The notes: generated by a model not told the origin, from the sequence alone. Shown: positions 39,793-49,111, counted from the first letter of the stretch. The stretch: 64,000 nt of DNA from Glutamicibacter sp002979865 (GCF_050030965.1 NZ_CP188297.1:3596001-3660000); one strand, 5' to 3'. Numbers and translations: made by a program.

Positions 39793-41403
39793 CTAGGCCT
39801 TGCGGTTCACGCCGACAAAGGAGATGCCGGTGGTTGGCAGCGGTGCGAAGCCTTCCAGCGCGTTTTCGTCCCAGGCCGATGGCAGCTGGCGGTGCAGCAC
39901 CGGGTAGAGCGGGGCCTGGTCGGCGACGATGTTGATCGCCTTGCCCCACGCCGCCATGGCCTTGTTCGAATCATCGGTCTGGATGGCCGCGTCCAGCTGC
40001 TTCTGCAGCTCCTTGTATTCGGGTGCATCGTTCCAGCGGAAGCGGTTCTTCGGCCAGACATCGCCTCGGTAGAACCAGCTCATCAGCAGGTCCAGGTCGT
40101 TGCCGAAGACCGATGGGTCGCCCGGGGCGGCCACCACCGAGAAGGTGCCGCTGTCCACGTTGTCGGTGTACAGCGCGCCGGACTGCAGGTTCTTCATGGT
40201 GACCTTCACGCCCGGGATCTTGTTCCAGGATTCGAGGATCAGCGGGGCGATGTCCTTGACCCACGAGGTGTCGGTGGTCAGCAGCTCGAATTCCAGCTTG
40301 TCCACGCCGGCTTCGGCCAGCAGCGCCGCGGCCTTCGCCGCGTCGTAGCCGTAGACCGTATCCGCCTTGATGTACTGCGGGTGGCTTTCTTGCACATAGG
40401 AGCTGGCAGCCTTGGCGTTGCCCAGCAGCGCGGTGCTGATGATCGACTCGGTGTCCAGGCCGTAGTGCAGTGCCTGGCGGACCAGCGCGTTGTCGAATGG
40501 CTTCTTGGCGCAGTTGAACATCAGGAACAGCAGGCCGAAGGAATCGGCGCTCTTCACCGTGGCCTTCGAAGCCAGGCGGTTCATATCCAGGTACGGCACG
40601 TCCTCGATGGCCTGCACGCGGCCCGATTCCATGGCGGTCACGCGGGCGGCCGCGTCGGAGAGCAGGAACCAGGTCATGCCGCTGGCGGTCGCCGGGTACT
40701 TGCCGTTGTAGTCCTCGAACTTCTCGAAGACGATCTTGTCGTCCTTGGTGGCCGAGACCAGCTTGTACGGGCCGGTGCCGATCGGTGCGGCGTCGAAGGC
40801 GGCCTGGTCCTTGGAAGCCACGGCCTTCGGCACGATCTTGACCACCGAGATGCGGGTCGGGAACAGCGGGAAGGCGTAGTTCAGCGTGAACGCCACGGTC
40901 TTCTCGTCCTTGGCCTTCACCGACTTGATGAAGGGGATGAACTGGGCGAACAACGAGGCGTTGCCGGTGTCCAGCACCCGCTCGAAGGAGTAGACGACGT
41001 CCTGGATGGTGACCGCTTCCCCGTTGTGGAAGGTGGCCCCGTCGCGCAGGGTGATTTCCCAGCTGGTGTCGTCAATCTGCTTCGGCTCCGCCGCTGCCAG
41101 CGCCAGGTACGGTTCACGGGTGGCCGGGTGCAGGTCCACCAGGCCTTCGAAGATGTGCATGTTGGCGGCGAACGGGGTCGCGCCGGAGGAGGTCATCGGG
41201 TCGAAACCGGTGGACAGGGCGTAGGAAATGCCTGCCTCGATGGTGCCCGTGCCGGCAGCTGCGGTGCTGCCCGCGCCACCGCTGGCTCCTGGGGAGCAGG
41301 CGGCCAGGCTGGCCGAGAATGCCGCAGCAGCGCCAACCATGCCGGTGATTTTCAGGAAATCTCGTCGTGCAAAGGGCTTGTTGGCTACTTCGTTCAAAGC
41401 CAT
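39793..41403 (-). CDS. Family-5 solute-binding lipoprotein (SatA-like)
   Basis: Family-5 binding proteins load peptides, nickel or sialic acid onto ABC importers. The N-terminus combines a Tat-like RRDFLK and a lipobox (LAAC at about residues 33-36). Motifs include YALSTGFDPMTSSGATPFAANMHIFEGLVDLHP, the family WEITLRDGATFHNGEAVTIQDVVYSFERVLD and AFDAAPIGTGPYKLVSATKDDKIVFEKFEDYNG. I start at the ATG at 41403, with GGAGG nine bases upstream. Context supports N-acetylneuraminate as substrate, as in SatABCD; peptide remains possible. Confidence 0.9.
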   Translation of the reverse strand: MALNEVANKPFARRDFLKITGMVGAAAAFSASLAACSPGASGGAGSTAAAGTGTIEAGISYALSTGFDPMTSSGATPFAANMHIFEGLVDLHPATREPYLALAAAEPKQIDDTSWEITLRDGATFHNGEAVTIQDVVYSFERVLDTGNASLFAQFIPFIKSVKAKDEKTVAFTLNYAFPLFPTRISVVKIVPKAVASKDQAAFDAAPIGTGPYKLVSATKDDKIVFEKFEDYNGKYPATASGMTWFLLSDAAARVTAMESGRVQAIEDVPYLDMNRLASKATVKSADSFGLLFLMFNCAKKPFDNALVRQALHYGLDTESIISTALLGNAKAASSYVQESHPQYIKADTVYGYDAAKAAALLAEAGVDKLEFELLTTDTSWVKDIAPLILESWNKIPGVKVTMKNLQSGALYTDNVDSGTFSVVAAPGDPSVFGNDLDLLMSWFYRGDVWPKNRFRWNDAPEYKELQKQLDAAIQTDDSNKAMAAWGKAINIVADQAPLYPVLHRQLPSAWDENALEGFAPLPTTGISFVGVNRKA

Positions 41404-41430
41404 TCTTGCCACCTCCAGGAAAATGAGTGA

Positions 41431-41480
41431 GTGTTGTAGGACGTAGGATGTCCGATCTATGGTCTAGACTGTAGTGGACG
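41431..41480. promoter_or_regulatory. Operator region between SBP and GntR genes
   Basis: It contains GTCTAGAC (41462-41469), a perfect 8-bp palindrome within TGGTCTAGACTG, and GGAC-N7-GTCC just upstream (about 41439-41453). These are likely sites for the GntR regulator at 41552 controlling the importer genes. Confidence 0.45.
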
Positions 41481-41551
41481 TCACGCCGCATGGTCAACTG
41501 CGTCACATGAACTTCTCCGCCCGCCGAGGAAAGCAGGATCCGTTGAGCACG

Positions 41552-42265
41552 ATGCCAGCCCGCCGATCAGATGCCCGTGCCCGCCTGCGCGCGCTGACCA
41601 ATGACATCACCGCGCTGATCCTGGAACGCGGATTGCTGCCCGGGGACCCGCTGCCCACCGAGCAGGAACTCATGGCCGAGCTGGGTGTGGGGCGCAACTC
41701 CCTGCGCGAGGCGATCAAGGTGCTCCAGGCCCTGGGCATCATCGACACCCGCCACGGTTTCGGCATGTTCGTGGCCCAGGAAAACCTCAACGCCCTGCAT
41801 GACTCCCTCGCCTTCCGCGGGCAGATGTCGCTGCGCCACCATGGCCATGAGGCCAGCGAGCTGGTCGATGTCCGCCAGGCACTGGAAACCGGCCTGATCG
41901 GCCTGGCCATCCGCGCGGTCACCGACGAGCACCTGGAGGCCTTGGAGCAGTGCGTAAGCCAGATGGAGCAGCACGCGGCGCGCGAGGAGACCTTCGTCGA
42001 GCAGGACAAGGCCTTCCACCGCATCCTCTTCGAGCCGCTGGGCAACCAGCTGCTGACCAACCTGCTCGGAGTGTTCTGGGATGTCTACCGCACCATCTAC
42101 GATGCAATCGACTCCGATCTGGAAATCACCCAGCCGGCCAAGACCGCCCAGGACCACCGCGATATCCTCGACGCGGTACGCGCCAAGGACGTGGAAACCG
42201 CCCGGCAGCTGATCTCCGAGCACTTCCACGGCATTCGCGCCCTGCTGGCGAGCCGGGAAGTTTAG
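41552..42265 (+). CDS. GntR/FadR-type regulator of the sialic-acid operon
   Basis: The N-terminal winged helix (ARLRALTNDITALILERGLLPGDPLPTEQELMAELGVGRNSLREAIKVLQALGIIDTRHGFGMFV) is a FadR-class HTH. The C-terminal FCD domain (about 90-235) has the metal-type residues DVRQALE…DKAFHRIL…TAQDHRDILDAV. It faces the binding-protein gene and is the likely repressor, with a sugar intermediate as ligand. The start is uncertain: ATG 41552 is used here; TTG 41543 or GTG 41474 are alternatives. Confidence 0.9.
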   Translation: MPARRSDARARLRALTNDITALILERGLLPGDPLPTEQELMAELGVGRNSLREAIKVLQALGIIDTRHGFGMFVAQENLNALHDSLAFRGQMSLRHHGHEASELVDVRQALETGLIGLAIRAVTDEHLEALEQCVSQMEQHAAREETFVEQDKAFHRILFEPLGNQLLTNLLGVFWDVYRTIYDAIDSDLEITQPAKTAQDHRDILDAVRAKDVETARQLISEHFHGIRALLASREV

Positions 42266-42306
42266 CAAAAAGAACCCTAAAGCATTCCTTTCACAGCTAA
42301 GCTGGG

Positions 42307-44955
42307 GTGGTGGACACACTTCAACGCTATGCACCCAATGAAAACCTCAGGCGCGACGAAGCGGCCTGGCGCGCACGGAATATCGAATGGCACTTCGCCG
42401 AGGTCCAGCTCGATCTTTCCAATGCCACCGATCGCACAGCCACCAGCTTCAGCTCGATCACCACGCTGAACTTCAGCTCCAAGGATCCGGCGGCCTTCAT
42501 CGACTTCATCCACGAATCCGTGGACGAGGTACTGGTCAACGGCACCGCGATCGACCTGGAATCCGCAGTGCTCGATGCACGCATCTACCTCGACCAGCTG
42601 CGCACCGACGTGCCGAACACCGTGAAGATCACCGGGCGGGCGATCTACTCGCGCTCCGGCGAGGGGCTGCACCGCTTCGTGGATCCGCAGGATGGGCAAA
42701 CCTACCTCTACACCCAGTTCGAGCCTTCCGAGGCGCGCCGGGTCTTCGCCTGCTTCGAGCAGCCCGACCTGAAGACCAGCTACCGCTTCACCCTCACCGG
42801 CCCGGCAGCCTGGCACCTGGCCAGCAACCAGCCGATCGTCGATGAGGTACTGCACGATGACGGCACCAAGACCGTGGCCTGCGCCCCGACTCCCCCGATC
42901 TCCAGCTACATCACCGCGGTGCTGGCCGGACCGTACCACGTGGTGCGCGGCGAGCACCTCCAGCGGCTGGATGACGGCGAAGAGCTGAGCATCGAGATGG
43001 CCGCCACCTGCCGTGCCTCGCTGGCCGGGCACTTCGACGGCGACGAGATCATCAAGCTGACCAGCCAGGGCCTGGACTACTACCACCAGCTGTTCGACTA
43101 CCCCTACCCGTGGGGCAAGTACGACTCGGCGTTCGTGCCGGAGTACAACCTCGGCGCCATGGAAAACCCGGGCCTGGTTACCTTCACCGAACGCTACGTC
43201 TTCACCTCGCATGCCACCGAAGGCCAGTACGAGCAACGCGGCAACACCCTGATGCACGAAATGGCGCACATGTGGTTCGGCGACCTGGTCACCATGAAGT
43301 GGTGGGATGACCTGTGGCTCAAGGAATCCTTCGCCGACTACATCGGCACCCTGGCCAACGACGAAGCCAGCGATTTCACCACCGCGTGGACCACCTTCGC
43401 GGCGCGCCGCAAGGCCTGGGCCTACGTGGCCGACCAGATGCCCACCACCCACCCCATCGTGGCCGACATCCCGGACCTGCTGGCCGCGGACCAGAATTTC
43501 GATGGCATCACCTATGCCAAGGGCGCCAGCGTGCTCAAGCAGCTGGCCGCCTTTGTCGGCGCCGAGGCCTTCCGCGACGCCGCGCGCGCCTACTTCCGCA
43601 AGCACGCCTACGGCAATACCTCGCTGGATGACTTCCTCGAAGCGCTCGAAGCGGCCAGCGGCCGCGATATGGGCCAGTGGGCGGATGCCTGGCTGAAGAC
43701 CAGCGGCGTGCCGAAGCTGCACGTCGAGTACACCACCGATGCCGGCGGCACCATCACCGCGGCATCGCTGATCCAGTCGGGCACCGATCCGGTCACCGGG
43801 CAGAAGATCGCCCGCCCGCATGTGCTTTCGGTCGGCGCCTACCAGCTGGACGGGAGCCAGCTGGTGCGCACCGACTCGGTGGACGTGGAGCTCTCCGGCG
43901 AATCGGCGGCCCTGGACTTCCTGGTCGGACGCCGGATCCCGGATCTGCTGCTGCCCAACGACGGCGATGAGACCTATGCGCTGATCGAATTCGACCCGGT
44001 TTCGCGTGCCACCTTGCTCGGCCACCTCTCGGGCCTGGCCGACTCGCTGCCCCGCGCCACCTGCTGGGCGTCGCTGTGGGATGCGGTGCGATCGGCTACC
44101 TTGGATGCGCAAAGCTACGTGCAGGCGATCCTCGATCACGCGCACGCCGTCACCGACGCGGGCGTCTTCGGGGTGCTTACCGACCAGCTGGCCACCTCGA
44201 TTTCCAAGTACGTTGCCCCCGAGCTGCGCGCGGAGCTGCGCCAGAAGGCCGCCGCAACCCTCACCGGGTGGCTCACCCGGTTCGAGGCCGGCGGAGACCA
44301 GCAGACCACCACCGCGCGCACCTTGGTTCGCCTGGCCCGTGCCGGTGTGGCTCCGGAGGTGCTCGACGCCTTCCTGGGCGAGCAGCCCAATGCCTACCAG
44401 GTCACCGTCGATGAGCAGCTGCTGTGGGGTTCCTACATCGCGCTGGCCGCCTCCGGCCGGCTCGACGAGGCCGCCGAGGCATCCATGCACGAAGCGGCCA
44501 AGGCCAACCCCACCAGCGTGGCGCAGAATTCGGTTCGCACCGCGCTGGCGGCGCGCCCGGATCCGCAGGCCAAGGACACCGCTTTCGACACCGTGCTGAT
44601 GGCGCGCGATGAACACGGAGAGCTGTCCAACGATGCACTCTCGGCCACCGCACTGGGCTTCACCATGGGTTCCTCCGCCCTGCTGGCACCGTTCGAGGAA
44701 CGCTACTGGGCCGCGATCCTGCCGGTCTTCGAGACCATGGGCATGGAATTCGCCACGCGCGTGATCGAGGGGCTGTATCCAGGGCACCAGGATCTCCAGG
44801 GCGCCATCGAGCAGAACCATGCACTGGCTACCGCGACCAGCTGGCTGGAACGCCATGAGAGCGCACCGGCCGCCCTCAAGCGCATCCTGCTTGAGGAACG
44901 CGCAGAACTGGAACGCTCGCTGAAGGCCCAGGCCTACAGCCGCACCAGCCGCTAG
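42307..44955 (+). CDS. pepN: Aminopeptidase N (M1 zinc peptidase)
   Basis: PepN removes N-terminal residues from peptides in the cytosol. The exopeptidase motif GAMEN (283-287), the zinc site H317-E318-x2-H321 and E340 in WLKESFADY are all present. The protein of 882 residues has the C-terminal helical ERAP1-like domain (about 540-880). Start is the GTG at 42307. It is a single-gene transcript ending at a strong terminator. Confidence 0.96.
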   Translation: MVDTLQRYAPNENLRRDEAAWRARNIEWHFAEVQLDLSNATDRTATSFSSITTLNFSSKDPAAFIDFIHESVDEVLVNGTAIDLESAVLDARIYLDQLRTDVPNTVKITGRAIYSRSGEGLHRFVDPQDGQTYLYTQFEPSEARRVFACFEQPDLKTSYRFTLTGPAAWHLASNQPIVDEVLHDDGTKTVACAPTPPISSYITAVLAGPYHVVRGEHLQRLDDGEELSIEMAATCRASLAGHFDGDEIIKLTSQGLDYYHQLFDYPYPWGKYDSAFVPEYNLGAMENPGLVTFTERYVFTSHATEGQYEQRGNTLMHEMAHMWFGDLVTMKWWDDLWLKESFADYIGTLANDEASDFTTAWTTFAARRKAWAYVADQMPTTHPIVADIPDLLAADQNFDGITYAKGASVLKQLAAFVGAEAFRDAARAYFRKHAYGNTSLDDFLEALEAASGRDMGQWADAWLKTSGVPKLHVEYTTDAGGTITAASLIQSGTDPVTGQKIARPHVLSVGAYQLDGSQLVRTDSVDVELSGESAALDFLVGRRIPDLLLPNDGDETYALIEFDPVSRATLLGHLSGLADSLPRATCWASLWDAVRSATLDAQSYVQAILDHAHAVTDAGVFGVLTDQLATSISKYVAPELRAELRQKAAATLTGWLTRFEAGGDQQTTTARTLVRLARAGVAPEVLDAFLGEQPNAYQVTVDEQLLWGSYIALAASGRLDEAAEASMHEAAKANPTSVAQNSVRTALAARPDPQAKDTAFDTVLMARDEHGELSNDALSATALGFTMGSSALLAPFEERYWAAILPVFETMGMEFATRVIEGLYPGHQDLQGAIEQNHALATATSWLERHESAPAALKRILLEERAELERSLKAQAYSRTSR

Positions 44956-44972
44956 CCGCTGGCCCTCCGAAG

Positions 44973-45010
44973 GCCGGCCCGCTGCTTATCCACGCAGCGG
45001 GCCGGCTTTT
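44973..45010 (+). terminator. Terminator after pepN
   Basis: GCCGGCCCGCTGC (44973-44985) pairs with GCAGCGGGCCGGC (44994-45006) around an eight-base loop, followed by TTTT. Confidence 0.9.
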
Positions 45011-45077
45011 CCGTGCCGCTACACGCTGCCGGCGCAGCGGAGATGGCAGGGCCACAGCACCATGACTTTAAGCAAAA

Positions 45078-45117
45078 CAAGGGTCTGGCCTCGAACTTGA
45101 TCGAGAACAGGCCCTTG
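45078..45117 (-). terminator. Terminator after lplA
   Basis: Read leftward, an imperfect stem (CAAGGG…CTCGA with TCGAG…CCCTTG) is followed by TTTTG. It lies just past the lipoate ligase stop at 45130. Confidence 0.6.
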
Positions 45118-45129
45118 GATCTTGGCTCC

Positions 45130-46185
45130 CTACGGAACCCGCGCGGTCCATTGCGCGGTAGCGAATTTGGTCGCGGCCAATTCCTTCGCCGCCAGACGGG
45201 ATTCGGCATCCAGCTGTGCCGGCTTGGCCCCGGTGCGCTTGGCGAAGGTGTCCATCATGACGTCGATGATCTCCATGCGATCCAGCTTTGTCTGCGACTT
45301 CAGCGGATCCACACGCTTGACCGCTGAGGTGATCCCCTTGTCGGAGATCTTCTCCCGGCCAATGCGCAGCACCTGGGTCATCTTCTCCGCGTCGATGTCG
45401 TAGCTCATCGTGACGTGGTGCAGCATCGCACCGTTGGCCAGGCGCTTTTGCGCTGCGCCGCCGATCTTGCCGGCAGGGGTCGCGATGTCGTTCAGCGGCT
45501 TGTAGTACGCTTCCAGGCCGATGCTTTCCAGCGCTTCCATCACCCAGGCGTCCAGGTACGGGTAGGAATCGGCAAAACTCATGCCATCCACCAGGGATTC
45601 AGGAGCGTAGAGCGAGTAGGTAATGCAGTTGCCAGCTTCCATGAACATCGCGCCGCCTCCGGAAATGCGGCGAACCACCTGGATGCCGTGCTTTTCGGCT
45701 TGCTCCATGTCCACTTCGTTCTTCAGCGACTGGAAGGAGCCGATCACGACGGCGCCTTCGCTCCAGTCCCAGAAGCGGATGGTCGGCTTGCGGGTCCCCT
45801 TGGCGATTTGCCGGGTCAGCACCTCATCCAGCGCCACTTGCTCGGTGATTGGAATGATCTCCGGGCCCAGGACTTCCCACTCGTGGTCTTCCCACTTGGT
45901 GGCGTGTCCCAGCGCGCGGCGGACGACGCGCGCGATGGCGTCTTCGTCAAAACCGAACATCACTGCGCCTTCACGCAGATTGTCGGTTACCGCATTGCGT
46001 ATGGTGCTGTGGCTGGCGTTCGCTGGCAAACCGCGTAGCGCATCATTCAAGTCATCCAGTGCATCATCTGGTTCCAGGAAGAAGTCGCCATTCAATGACA
46101 CTTCGGTGATCACGCCATCGGAAGTATCCAGATCTACAACGACTAATTTGCCACCGACTACCTTGTATTCACCATGATACTTCAT
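45130..46185 (-). CDS. lplA: Lipoate-protein ligase A-like enzyme
   Basis: The enzyme attaches lipoate (via lipoyl-AMP) to E2 and H proteins. Residues 1-90 form an LplC-like accessory domain (KYHGEYKVVGGKLVVVDLD). The catalytic domain follows: RFWDWSEGAVVIGSFQSLKNEVDMEQAEKHGIQVVRRISGGGAMFMEAGNCITYSL (family RRISGGGAxxxxxGN at about 188), then NDIATPAGKIGGAAQKR with the catalytic Lys. Length 351 is usual for the joined form. Confidence 0.9.
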   Translation of the reverse strand: MKYHGEYKVVGGKLVVVDLDTSDGVITEVSLNGDFFLEPDDALDDLNDALRGLPANASHSTIRNAVTDNLREGAVMFGFDEDAIARVVRRALGHATKWEDHEWEVLGPEIIPITEQVALDEVLTRQIAKGTRKPTIRFWDWSEGAVVIGSFQSLKNEVDMEQAEKHGIQVVRRISGGGAMFMEAGNCITYSLYAPESLVDGMSFADSYPYLDAWVMEALESIGLEAYYKPLNDIATPAGKIGGAAQKRLANGAMLHHVTMSYDIDAEKMTQVLRIGREKISDKGITSAVKRVDPLKSQTKLDRMEIIDVMMDTFAKRTGAKPAQLDAESRLAAKELAATKFATAQWTARVP

Positions 46186-46277
46186 GGTTTCATTCTATCC
46201 CCGGCTGCCCACTAGTCGAATCCACGCGCCCCCGGATTCGGTGGTTCGCAGTGGCAACATTCGACGCCGGATAACAA

Positions 46278-46293
46278 TCGAATAAATATTCGA
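46278..46293. promoter_or_regulatory. LexA (SOS)-box-like palindrome
   Basis: TCGAATAAATATTCGA is a perfect palindrome except for its two central bases (TCGAATA-AA-TATTCGA). The actinobacterial LexA box is TCGAAC-N4-GTTCGA; this site differs only at the sixth base of each arm. It lies 63 bases before the HNH gene's start. Confidence 0.55.
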
Positions 46294-46356
46294 GAATACT
46301 TCCACATTCCGCGGTTTTCCGGGCCAAACTGTCTGTTGCCGGCAGGATGATTAACT

Positions 46357-47955
46357 ATGGCTATACCCGATTTCATCCATGACGACGATGATGAACATCG
46401 TCTACCGTTGCCCCCAGCTGGCACTCGCACAGAATCCCACAAGGATTCGTTATTCAGCGACCATCTCGAACATCACCTGTTCCATGGTCCGCTGAAGCAA
46501 TTGGCAGATGAGCTCTACGACGCGGGCCCGCTCAATGGCCCCGACGACGCCCTCGAACGGCTGAAGAAGATCCAACGCATTCAGAGCACCCTCGATGCAA
46601 TGACATCTGTGCTGCTGGCCGATTCAGTAGAACAAGTCAGTGAATCATTTGCCGATATGATCGCCACCGCGGGGACCACTACCGAGGAGGAGGAACGCGA
46701 GGCTCGGAAAAGTGCTCAATACTATGGCGTTGACCGCGGAAGTGACCAGGTCATCAACTCCAACTTCATCGCAGAAGCGGCTGTCGCGCTGCGTGAGACC
46801 CCTCGCATGGTAGGCAAGCGGATGTTCTATGCCAAGGGTCTTCGCTACGCCTGCAAGGAAACCCTCACGGCTCTGGCTGCAGGAGAGATCACGCCCAAGG
46901 CAGCGCATGACATCGTGAAGTATTCGCAGGACTTGCTCCCCGAACAAATCATGCAGATGCAACGCGTGCTGTTGCCCATGGCGAAGACTGCGTCTGATGA
47001 CGCGATATACCAACGCGCACGCCGGTTCCATGACAGGATGTGCCCGGAGGCCGCCGAACAAAGGCACAAGAAGTCTGAAAAGAATCGCAAGCTCACGCTA
47101 TGGGATAACGAAAATGGCATGTCCACCCTCAAGTACTACAACAGTGCCGCAGTGATTCACTCCATCAAGAACTCCGTGAAGTGGCTAGCTGATCGGCATA
47201 ACGATCCGCAGGATCCCCGCACCCGGGAGCAAATAGAAGCGGACGCCTTTGCAGACATCATCCTCAACGGCTGGCCGGACCGGGAAGGCACGCCCCTCAA
47301 GCCACGGGTATCCATCACGATTCCCGCGGTGGAAATGCTGGCGGATCCTACAAGGACCGTGGCTGACCTGGAAGGCTACGGCCCCATCCCACTGGGGGTC
47401 GCATTGGTGTTGGCAAAGGATGCGCCTTCGTTCCAGCGCGTGCTGACCGATCCATGGACTGGCGCCGCGATAGATGTCGAGCGCAGGCGCTACCGGCCTT
47501 CGCAGAGTCTCAAGGATCTGTTACGGCACCGCGATGAGCATTGCTGCTTCCCCGGCTGTCGCCGTCCAGCTGACCGCTCCGAGATTGACCATATAAATGG
47601 CTGGGCTCACGGAGGGCATACGACCAGGGACAATACGCATCTGCTGTGCAAGCAGCATCAAATGTTCAAGCATGCATTGGGTTGGAAAGTCGTTCCGCGT
47701 CCTGACGGATCCAAGATGTGGGTGACTCCACACGGGCTGAGCGCACTCGTTATTCCGGAAAGCGTCAAGCGTGTGGACCAATTCGATCATGTAAATGATC
47801 ATTGCCCAGAGCGCCCTAAGGTCATTCCTTTGCCGCATATTCGACTCACGGCAGAAGTACGCAGGGTACTTGGGCTCAAGCCTCGCGTCGACATTCCAGA
47901 CGAGGATCCCGGTCCTGAATCGCCGCCAGATGACGGCCAGAAGGAAACAGGCTGA
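46357..47955 (+). CDS. DUF222 and HNH endonuclease (13E12-repeat family)
   Basis: Residues 30-370 are DUF222-like and helical (ALERLKKIQRIQSTLDAMTSVLLADSVEQV), and the C-terminal HNH domain (about 395-440) has HCCFPGCRRPADRSEIDHINGWAHGGHTTRDNTHLLCKQHQMFKH, with the DH…N…H nuclease residues and two C-x2-C-like zinc pairs. This family is abundant in actinobacteria and in mycobacteria includes DNA-damage-induced 13E12 genes. A LexA-like box lies upstream, and a 167-bp tandem repeat array starts right after the stop. Biological role unsettled. Confidence 0.92.
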   Translation: MAIPDFIHDDDDEHRLPLPPAGTRTESHKDSLFSDHLEHHLFHGPLKQLADELYDAGPLNGPDDALERLKKIQRIQSTLDAMTSVLLADSVEQVSESFADMIATAGTTTEEEEREARKSAQYYGVDRGSDQVINSNFIAEAAVALRETPRMVGKRMFYAKGLRYACKETLTALAAGEITPKAAHDIVKYSQDLLPEQIMQMQRVLLPMAKTASDDAIYQRARRFHDRMCPEAAEQRHKKSEKNRKLTLWDNENGMSTLKYYNSAAVIHSIKNSVKWLADRHNDPQDPRTREQIEADAFADIILNGWPDREGTPLKPRVSITIPAVEMLADPTRTVADLEGYGPIPLGVALVLAKDAPSFQRVLTDPWTGAAIDVERRRYRPSQSLKDLLRHRDEHCCFPGCRRPADRSEIDHINGWAHGGHTTRDNTHLLCKQHQMFKHALGWKVVPRPDGSKMWVTPHGLSALVIPESVKRVDQFDHVNDHCPERPKVIPLPHIRLTAEVRRVLGLKPRVDIPDEDPGPESPPDDGQKETG

Positions 47956-47983
47956 GGACGCTATCCCGATTGACCGGTTTTTG

Positions 47984-48625
47984 GGTGACAGAATTTTTCA
48001 GTCACCAGCACCTCCACACCACCAATAACACCATTCACGCAACGGCGATGGAGCCAGTTGCTCGGAGCAGTGCGGCCAAGACGTCGGCTTCGACGAGTCA
48101 GCGAATCCTTATTAAGCCGCCACTGGAAACCCCGACGGCTATAGCACCGAAAAGCTCTGGGCAATCGCTCCTGACAATATTTTTCAGTCAATGGCGCCTC
48201 CAGGCAACTGCCAAAATGCCCGATGCGCACCGCTGTGCCAAAAACGGGACCTCTACGACAGTTCCGTGAAAACATTTTTCAGTCATCCCCGGCTGCCCCG
48301 ACGGCTATTGCGCCGAACGACGCTGGGGCGAACGCTGCTGACAATATTTTTCAGTCACTGGCGCATCGAGACGACTACCAAAATGCCACTAGCGCATCGC
48401 GGCGCGAAAAAGGAATCCTCCTAGTCAGTTAAGTGAGAGCATTTTTCAGTCATCTCCTGCCGCCCCGACGGCTATTGAGCCGGAAGACGCTGGGGCGGAC
48501 GCTGCTGACAATATTTTTCAGTCACTGGCGCATCCAGGAAACTGCCAAGATGCCGCGATGCGCATCGTGGCGCGAAAAACGAATCCTCTTAGACGGTTCC
48601 GTGAAAACATTTTTCAGTCACTGAT
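47984..48625. repeat. Tandem repeat array (about 167-bp unit) with seven copies of a 21-bp motif
   Basis: Three tandem copies start at the anchor CCCCGACGGCTA (48130, 48296 and 48463; spacing 166 and 167). Each unit holds two copies of a motif (C/G)TGAnAnnATTTTTCAGTCA; counting the extra copy near 47985 there are seven. ATTTTTCAGTCA ends at 48004, 48190, 48285, 48357, 48452, 48524 and 48620, with alternating spacing of 95 and 72. Arms TGAC/GTCA make the motif semi-palindromic. The region lies between the HNH gene and rpmE2. No gene is convincing. Confidence 0.8.
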
Positions 48626-48650
48626 GGACAGGTGTGCTGTTAAAGCAGCA

Positions 48651-48683
48651 GCGGCGTGTTTCCAAATACTGGAAACACGCCGC
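48651..48683 (-). terminator. Terminator after rpmE2
   Basis: GCGGCGTGTTTCCA (48651-48664) pairs with TGGAAACACGCCGC (48670-48683) around a five-base loop, 24 bases past the rpmE2 stop. Confidence 0.85.
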
Positions 48684-48706
48684 GAAAGCTTGCTAGGGGC
48701 GAAGTA

Positions 48707-48964
48707 TTACTTCTTGCCGCCGAAGCCCTTGAAGCGGGCGTTGAAGCGCTCGACACGACCAGCGGTGTCCATGATGCGCTGCTTGCCGGTGTAGAACGGG
48801 TGCGAAGCTGCCGAGATTTCGACGTCGATTACTGGGTAGGTGTTGCCATCTTCCCATTCGATGGTCTTGTCCGACTTAGCGGTCGAACGGGTCAGGATCT
48901 TCTCGCCGGATGCCAGGTCGTTGAAGACAACTGGGCCGTACTGTGGATGGATATCAGCCTTCAT
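48707..48964 (-). CDS. rpmE2: 50S ribosomal protein L31 type B
   Basis: The 85-residue protein starts MKADIHPQYGPVVFNDLASGEKILTRSTAKS and has SHPFYTGKQRIMDTAGRVERFNARFKG at its end, as in L31 type B. It lacks the zinc-binding Cys pair of the other L31, the form usually made when zinc is scarce and controlled by Zur. I saw no clear Zur site upstream. Size is normal. Confidence 0.95.
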   Translation of the reverse strand: MKADIHPQYGPVVFNDLASGEKILTRSTAKSDKTIEWEDGNTYPVIDVEISAASHPFYTGKQRIMDTAGRVERFNARFKGFGGKK

Positions 48965-49111
48965 AGCTATACACCTTTTTTGTTTATGGCCACTGGATTT
49001 TGCCAGTAGCTACTTACTCGGAAATTGTGTCCCGCATTCAGGGCTCCATGAAGAGACCTCAATGCACAGACAGTCCATCCTATCGCAAAAGCGGCGGCGG
49101 CAGAAACCTTC
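48965..49111. other. Short intergenic region upstream of rpmE2
   Basis: About 150 bases holding the rpmE2 leader. No confident promoter or Zur-like palindrome was seen. Confidence 0.4.

Noticed and set aside
42277..44856. Long minus-strand frame (859 codons) across pepN
   Set aside because: It is an antisense shadow in high-GC codon-biased DNA; pepN has all M1 peptidase motifs.
48191..48624. Repetitive small proteins ('TLGRTLLTIFFSHW') in the tandem array
   Set aside because: The frames exist only because of the DNA repeat; they lack ribosome sites and shift between copies.
47984..48625. CRISPR array
   Set aside because: Repeat spacing alternates 95/72 bases, the spacers are themselves repeated, and no cas genes are present.
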